From NCBI GenBank assembly GCA_963665545.2, contig CAXXKZ010000007.1, positions 1 through 64,000 on the forward strand: a DNA stretch of 64,000 bases. Reading direction: 5' to 3'. The position numbers and the translations under genes were made by a program. The DNA is from G963665545 sp963665545. Its GTDB lineage: Bacteria > Pseudomonadota > Gammaproteobacteria > Xanthomonadales > SZUA-36. Position 1 is the stretch's first letter. Each line of letters begins with the position of its first letter. The notes under the pieces were generated by a model, which was not told where the DNA came from, ran no database searches, and saw only the letters and a list, made by a program, of their open reading frames with translations. Of this stretch, positions 59,514 to 64,000 are shown piece after piece.

Positions 59514-60239
59514 GTGATCAACAGACTTATATCCGGCCGGGCGCTTGGTGCGCTTGTCCTAATTGTGTTTCTCGGTGTGATAGCCTTTGGCTCGGCCTGG
59601 GCTCAAAGCGGCAGGTACCAGGAAGGTATCCACTATTTTGAAGTTGAACAGTTCACCCTTTTGCCTGAGGGCAGCAAGCAATTGCTGGTCGAGGCGTTCA
59701 GCTATTTGTGCAGCCACTGCAACACCTTTGAACCCTATATTGCCAATTGGCAAAAACGCATGCCCGCAGACGTTCAATTTCGGCGCGTGCCTGTCATATT
59801 CGGCCGTGCGACATGGGAATTGTATGCCCGCGCCTATGTCACCGCGGAAATGATGGGTGTTGCCCACGCCGCCCATGGTGGCCTGATGGACGCCATCTGG
59901 AAAAGACGCAACATGATGAAAACCACGGAAGAACTGGCGAATTTCTACGAAGAATACGGGGTCGAGGCGGCAAAATTTCTATCGACCTCCAAGTCGTTTG
60001 CCGTGGACGCCAAAATGCGTAAGGATCAGCGCGCCTTGCAGGGCTATGGCGTAAAGGGCACGCCCACGCTGATCGTCAATGGCAAGTACCGGGTCGCAGG
60101 CAGCGAAGACGTTCCCAGCTACGATGTCATGCTGGCCGTGGTTGATTACTTGATCGAAATGGAGGCTGCCGTGCGAGCGTCAGCCGAGGTGCCGGCGGAG
60201 ACCGCGGCTGGTGATACATCAGCTCCGTCTGGCGAATAA
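59514..60239 (+). CDS. dsbA: Thiol:disulfide interchange protein DsbA
   Basis: 241 residues from GTG 59514, with a signal peptide ending GSAWA. The thioredoxin-fold active site is Cys66-Ser-His-Cys69 (FSYLCSHCNTFEPY) and the cis-proline loop is YGVKGTPTLIVNGKYRV. A low-complexity Ala/Glu tail (ASAEVPAETAAGDTSAPSGE) ends it. It oxidises cysteines in exported proteins. The cytochrome c4-dsbA-endonuclease order is conserved. Confidence 0.95.
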   Translation: MINRLISGRALGALVLIVFLGVIAFGSAWAQSGRYQEGIHYFEVEQFTLLPEGSKQLLVEAFSYLCSHCNTFEPYIANWQKRMPADVQFRRVPVIFGRATWELYARAYVTAEMMGVAHAAHGGLMDAIWKRRNMMKTTEELANFYEEYGVEAAKFLSTSKSFAVDAKMRKDQRALQGYGVKGTPTLIVNGKYRVAGSEDVPSYDVMLAVVDYLIEMEAAVRASAEVPAETAAGDTSAPSGE

Positions 60240-60306
60240 TGACCGGCAACTAATGACCGCCAAATGTGGGCCGCCATGATGGCCGCCAACTGATGGCCGG
60301 CGACTA
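60236..60306. repeat. Short imperfect tandem repeats
   Basis: Variants of a 12-14-base unit (TGACCGGCAACTAA, TGACCGCCAAATGT, TGGCCGCCAACTGA, TGGCCGGCGACTAA) fill the 67 bases between dsbA and the next start. Most units end in TAATG or TGATG, so each brings an overlapping stop and start codon. This may couple translation into the downstream gene. Confidence 0.6.
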
Positions 60307-61113
60307 ATGCCCCAGGCTCCCGCACAAAGTCTCGCACTACTGACTTTTAATATTCAGGCGGGCACGTCAACGGAGCGCTACCACCACTATGTCACACGCA
60401 GTTGGCGTCAGGTTTTGCCTCATAGCCAACGGATCGACAATCTGGACGCCGTTTCTGAGCTGATTGGAGCTTATGACATGGTCGCGTTACAGGAGGCCGA
60501 CTCCGGCAGCCTAAGATCGGGTTTCATCAATCAGTCGCGCTATCTCGCCACTCACGCGGGGATGCCCTTCTGGTGCCACCAGTCCAATCGCAAAGTGGGC
60601 AATTTTGCCTATGCCGGCAACGGCTATCTCAGCCGCTTCGAGCCCGACTCGGTGGAAGAATATCGGCTGCCCGGGGCCATTCCGGGTCGCGGATCGCTGG
60701 TCGCGTTCTACGGCCAGGGTCGTGCCCGACTCGCGATTGCGGTTGTCCATCTCGCCCTTGGACGCCGCGCCCGTGGCCAGCAGCTCCAGTTTCTGGTCAA
60801 GGCGCTGGACGATATACCCAATCTCATCGTCATGGGCGACATGAATGCCCAGGTCGGCAGCCGCGAATTGGTCAGCTTCATGTCGCAGCTGGATCTGAAA
60901 GCCCCGACGGAAGGTCTGGCGAGCTACCCCAGTTGGCGGCCCCAGCGTGCCATTGACCACATCCTAGTTAGCTGTCAATTGGAGACCAGTGAGGCCGGTG
61001 TGCTGGATGTGCCCCACTCAGATCACTGTCCTGTTGAACTGAAGATTCACCTGCCCGCAGCCATCGCGCTGACCCCGGCAACTCGACCGATCGTCAGCAT
61101 CGATGCGGGCTAA
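60307..61113 (+). CDS. Endonuclease/exonuclease/phosphatase family protein
   Basis: 268 residues of the EEP fold: LALLTFNIQAG (metal Asn), DMVALQEADSGS (metal Glu), AVVHLALGRRARGQQLQFL (His), VMGDMNAQVG (Asp/Asn), IDHILVS and VPHSDHCPVEL (catalytic Asp-His). No signal peptide, so probably cytosolic. The substrate may be DNA, RNA or a phosphoester. It occupies the same place after dsbA as in Pseudomonas. slt starts 11 bases before its end. Confidence 0.9.
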   Translation: MPQAPAQSLALLTFNIQAGTSTERYHHYVTRSWRQVLPHSQRIDNLDAVSELIGAYDMVALQEADSGSLRSGFINQSRYLATHAGMPFWCHQSNRKVGNFAYAGNGYLSRFEPDSVEEYRLPGAIPGRGSLVAFYGQGRARLAIAVVHLALGRRARGQQLQFLVKALDDIPNLIVMGDMNAQVGSRELVSFMSQLDLKAPTEGLASYPSWRPQRAIDHILVSCQLETSEAGVLDVPHSDHCPVELKIHLPAAIALTPATRPIVSIDAG

Positions 61114-63088
61114 GGAGCCCATTCAGCAATTACTCGGGCGACTTTGTCTGGCGACAGTGTTGATTTCACCTCTAGGGCACAGCGCGGATTCCGGTCGAGA
61201 GGATTTCGAACGCGCATGGCAGGCGGCATCCCGCGGCGATCACAAGACGCTGAAGCAGCTCATGCCAAACCTTCGCGACTACGCGCTGTATCCCTATCTG
61301 CGCTATGAAGACTTGCGTGTGCGCCGCTCGACCGTAAGCGCCCAGGAGATGTCCGCATTCTTGTCCAGCCACGAAGACTGGGCCTTCACCGCGGGCCTGC
61401 GCACCACCTGGTTGAGAACCCTGGGGCAACAAAAGAAATGGTCGGAGCTGCTGCAGCACGGGCCGGGATCGAATGACATCCGAGTGCGCTGCTACCTGTC
61501 CAGGGCGCGCATCGCCTCGGGCCAGCATGAGGGTCTGTTGAATGAGGTGCAGTCGCTGTGGGCGGCGGGCCAGTCACAACCAGATGAGTGCGACCCGGCT
61601 TTTGAGTGGCTCAAACAACAGCACGGCATCACCCAGGGTCTTGCCTGGATGCGGATCCGGCTGGCCGTCGAAGCCCGCAACGCGCGCATGATTCGCTACC
61701 TGTCGAGATTCCTGCCGGCGGACCAGAGGAAATGGGCGGATTATTGGTATCAGCAGGAGCGCGAAGGCTACCGGCGGCTGGACAGGGCAGCCAAGTGGCC
61801 GGATTCACCGCATGCCCGCGACATTGTCCGTTACGGCTTGGCCCACCTGGCACGCACCGATGCTGACCGTGCGGCATCCTTCTATGCCCGACTGAGTGCA
61901 CAATTTACTTTCTCAGAAGATGATCGCTCATTTCTGTTGCGCGAGCTGGCGATATGGTCGGCGGTGGAACGATCCCCGCACAGCAATCAGCGCGTTCAGG
62001 CAGTCCCCAAAGAGCACCGGGACGGCCAGTTACTGGAGTGGTGGGCGCGCTACGGCCTGACCACAAAGGATTGGGCTTCGGTCGTACTGGCCGTCGCTGA
62101 AATGCCCGGGGAACTCAAATCGGATGGTCGTTGGCGCTACTGGGATGCTCGTGCACGCCTGCACCTTGGCGATCCGGATTTCGCCAATTCCAGGCTGTCG
62201 GAATTGTCGGTTGAAGCCAGCTACTACGGTTTCCTCGCGGCGGATTTCCTGCAACGGCCCTACGCCATCTGTCCGCAGGCACCGTCGGTTACCGCGGACG
62301 CGCTGCAAGAGTTCCGCCTGCAGTCAGGTCTGGGCAGGGCGCTCGAATTGAGGCAGGCAGGGCTGCCAAGCTGGGCACGGCGCGAGTGGAACATGCTGAC
62401 CAATCGGCTTGAGGTTGACGGTTTGCGGCTTGCCGCCGCCCTGGCGGTTGACGAGGGCTGGCATGAGATGGCCATTTTCGCCCTTGGCAACAGTGGTGAC
62501 CAGCGGTGGTATGAGTGGCGATTTCCGGTGCACCACCGCGCATTGGTCGAGCAGATGGTTACGGGCAACACCATGGACACTTCCTGGGTTTTGGGATTGA
62601 TCCGTTCGGAAAGCGCCATGGCCGAGGACGCCATATCATCTGCCGGCGCCAGGGGATTGATGCAGGTCATGCCGGACACGGCCAAACGCCTGGCCCGGAA
62701 ACATGGATTGCACTATGGCGGCAAGCAGCAGCTGTTGCAGGCACAGCCCAATATCCGTTTTGGCACACTCTATCTGCAAACATTGCTGGACCAGTTCGAA
62801 GAGAATCCGGTTTTGGCCACCGGTGCCTATAACGCCGGCCCCAAGCCCGTCAAACGATGGCTGACGCAACTCCCCCTGGATGACACCGCGGTGTGGATCG
62901 AAACTCTGAGCTATTTCGAGACGCGTGACTATATTCCCCGGGTGCTGGCATTTGCGACAATCTACGATTGGCGCCTGCAACTGCCGGTCCGGCGAATTTC
63001 ATCAAGAATGCCCCAACTCGGTTCGAGTAGTATGATTTCCACTGCAACGGTGGAAATAGTGTGCCCCGCTGCAACACCCCCTTCATGA
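61103..63088 (+). CDS. slt: Soluble lytic murein transglycosylase
   Basis: 661 residues. A signal-like N terminus ends PLGHSAD. A long alpha-superhelical U/L domain (~30-470; RRSTVSAQEMSAFLSSHEDWAFTAGLRTTWLRTL) precedes the SLT catalytic domain. This has the general acid Glu near 503 in GLIRSESAMAEDAISSAGARGLMQVMPDTAKRLA, then FGTLYLQTLLDQF, LATGAYNAGPKPVKRW and FETRDYIPRVLA. It cleaves peptidoglycan to anhydro-muropeptides in the periplasm. Overlap with the preceding gene suggests coupling. Confidence 0.94.
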   Translation: MRAKEPIQQLLGRLCLATVLISPLGHSADSGREDFERAWQAASRGDHKTLKQLMPNLRDYALYPYLRYEDLRVRRSTVSAQEMSAFLSSHEDWAFTAGLRTTWLRTLGQQKKWSELLQHGPGSNDIRVRCYLSRARIASGQHEGLLNEVQSLWAAGQSQPDECDPAFEWLKQQHGITQGLAWMRIRLAVEARNARMIRYLSRFLPADQRKWADYWYQQEREGYRRLDRAAKWPDSPHARDIVRYGLAHLARTDADRAASFYARLSAQFTFSEDDRSFLLRELAIWSAVERSPHSNQRVQAVPKEHRDGQLLEWWARYGLTTKDWASVVLAVAEMPGELKSDGRWRYWDARARLHLGDPDFANSRLSELSVEASYYGFLAADFLQRPYAICPQAPSVTADALQEFRLQSGLGRALELRQAGLPSWARREWNMLTNRLEVDGLRLAAALAVDEGWHEMAIFALGNSGDQRWYEWRFPVHHRALVEQMVTGNTMDTSWVLGLIRSESAMAEDAISSAGARGLMQVMPDTAKRLARKHGLHYGGKQQLLQAQPNIRFGTLYLQTLLDQFEENPVLATGAYNAGPKPVKRWLTQLPLDDTAVWIETLSYFETRDYIPRVLAFATIYDWRLQLPVRRISSRMPQLGSSSMISTATVEIVCPAATPPS

Positions 63089-63135
63089 ACCCCTCGTGAT
63101 CCGGGTTTTACCAGCACCACAGGGCCAGGACGTTT

Positions 63136-64000
63136 ATGGACATCGTACTTCTGGGCGGAACAGGATTTGTAGGCCACCACCTGCTGGCGGCGCTGTCTGA
63201 TGCCGGTCACAGCTGCCGGGTACCCAGCCGGCATCTGTCCCGTCATCGCGACCTCAGCCTGTTGCCCGGGGTCAGCCTGGTGGCGGCGGATATTCATGAC
63301 ACAGAGAAGCTGATTGAGCTGATTGAGGGCGCCGAAGTCGCCATCAACCTGGTCGGTATCCTCAATGAAAGAGGCCGCAACGGCATGGGGTTCTGGAAGG
63401 TGCATGTTGGGGTCGTGGAGAATCTGATCACAGCATGCCGGGCAGCCGGAGTCGGCCGATTGGTGCACATCAGCGCGCTCAACGCCGGCAAGGGCAAAAG
63501 TTTTTACCTGCGCAGCAAAGGTCGGGCCGAAGAGTTGATCGCCGACTCCGAGGGCCTGGATTGGACGATCATTCAACCCTCGGTCATGTTTGGCGCTGGC
63601 GATTCGTTTTTTAACCGCTTTGCCGGCTTGCTGAAACTGATGCCCATTCTGCCGCTGGCCTGTTATCGGACTCGACTGCAACCGGTGTGCGTGGAGGACG
63701 TGACCGCCGCCATAACGGCCATTGTCAATCGTGATCCTGCCATACAGGACCCGGTGGGCCAAACGCTGGTCGTGGTTGGCCCGCAGGAATATACGCTGCA
63801 CGAGCTGGTATGCTTCACAGCCCAAAGCCTGGGGCTGAAACGCTGGGTGGTGGGGCAGCCCGATTTCGTATCGCGATTGCAGGGCCTGTTGATGGATTTT
63901 GTTCCGGGCAAGCCATTTTCCAGCGACAACTATCACGCCCTGCAGCTCGACAGTACCAGCGTGGAAAACGCGCTGTGGCGACTGGGCATCGAGCCGCAAC
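63136..64000 (+). CDS. NAD(P)-binding NmrA/epimerase-like protein, partial
   Basis: Starts at ATG 63136 (MDIVLLGGTGFVGHHLLAALSDAGH) and runs off the window edge after about 288 residues. It has a Rossmann GGTGFVG motif, VAADIHDTEKL, INLVGILNERGRNGMGFWKVHV, LVHISALNAGKGKSFYLRSKGRAEELI (SDR-like Tyr-x3-Lys region) and WTIIQPSVMFGAGDSFFNRFAGLL. This is the atypical SDR group close to the complex I NDUFA9 subunit; an enzymatic or assembly role is unknown. It follows slt by 47 bases. Confidence 0.88.
   Translation, partial: MDIVLLGGTGFVGHHLLAALSDAGHSCRVPSRHLSRHRDLSLLPGVSLVAADIHDTEKLIELIEGAEVAINLVGILNERGRNGMGFWKVHVGVVENLITACRAAGVGRLVHISALNAGKGKSFYLRSKGRAEELIADSEGLDWTIIQPSVMFGAGDSFFNRFAGLLKLMPILPLACYRTRLQPVCVEDVTAAITAIVNRDPAIQDPVGQTLVVVGPQEYTLHELVCFTAQSLGLKRWVVGQPDFVSRLQGLLMDFVPGKPFSSDNYHALQLDSTSVENALWRLGIEPQ

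Overview
The window looks like a chromosomal segment from a free-living, aerobic gammaproteobacterium. The order def-fmt-rsmB-(DUF4390)-ntrYX-trkAH, divergent from lysM-dprA-smg-topA-tsaC-hemF, and the neighbourhood polA / engB-cytochrome c4-dsbA-endonuclease, are familiar from Pseudomonas, Xanthomonas and relatives. The long TonB receptor, S9 peptidases, TolB-propeller amidohydrolase and DUF3313/DUF481 proteins would fit a Chromatiales/Xanthomonadales-like marine or soil lineage; that placement is inference. I see no tRNA, rRNA, CRISPR array or prophage.

Layout. 0-10.3 kb: exported degradative and outer-membrane proteins (amidohydrolase, DUF481, TonB receptor, S9 peptidase). 11-18.4 kb: DUF349, glnK-amtB, a CysB-type LysR regulator divergent from isocitrate lyase. 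18.7-19.9 kb: an IS110-family element. 20-24.8 kb: a membrane protein, a TolB-domain lipoprotein, a sorbosone-dehydrogenase-like protein and uppP. 24.8-29.6 kb: glnA, a DUF4124 protein and ntrBC. 30-42.6 kb: dtd, an LpxL-like acyltransferase, trkH-trkA, ntrXY, DUF4390, rsmB, fmt, def. 42.7-55 kb: lysM, dprA, smg, topA, tsaC, hemF, an SGNH hydrolase, polA, DUF2782, an orphan TRAP small permease and trmH. 55.3-64 kb: DUF3313, aroE, hemB, engB, cytochrome c4, dsbA, an EEP-family protein, slt and a truncated NAD(P)-binding protein.

Nitrogen control is the clearest circuit. ntrBC lies beside glnA, and both glnA and glnK-amtB have sigma-54 promoters (TGGCAY-N5-YTGCA) preceded by paired NtrC-like operators. 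ntrYX is a second nitrogen or redox two-component system.

The most unusual content is intergenic. Families of nested palindromes (3.4-4.2, 10.35-11.03, 18.46-18.70, 19.87-20.05 and 29.67-30.01 kb) are built from stem-loops whose loops read A-N-GGA-T, close to the CsrA/RsmA binding consensus. Paired bases change together between copies, so structure rather than sequence is conserved. The IS110 element sits inside one of these palindromes, and its long upstream non-coding end carries a 9-nt match to the target flank, as expected of a bridge RNA. A second repeat family ends in GGAAGCGAGACTC, and a third is the palindrome GGGCCTGTTAACAGGCCC.

Caution: trkA, ntrX, ntrY, rsmB, trmH and the start of topA are broken by single-base indels, mostly in or near short homopolymers. 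This looks more like sequence error than gene decay.
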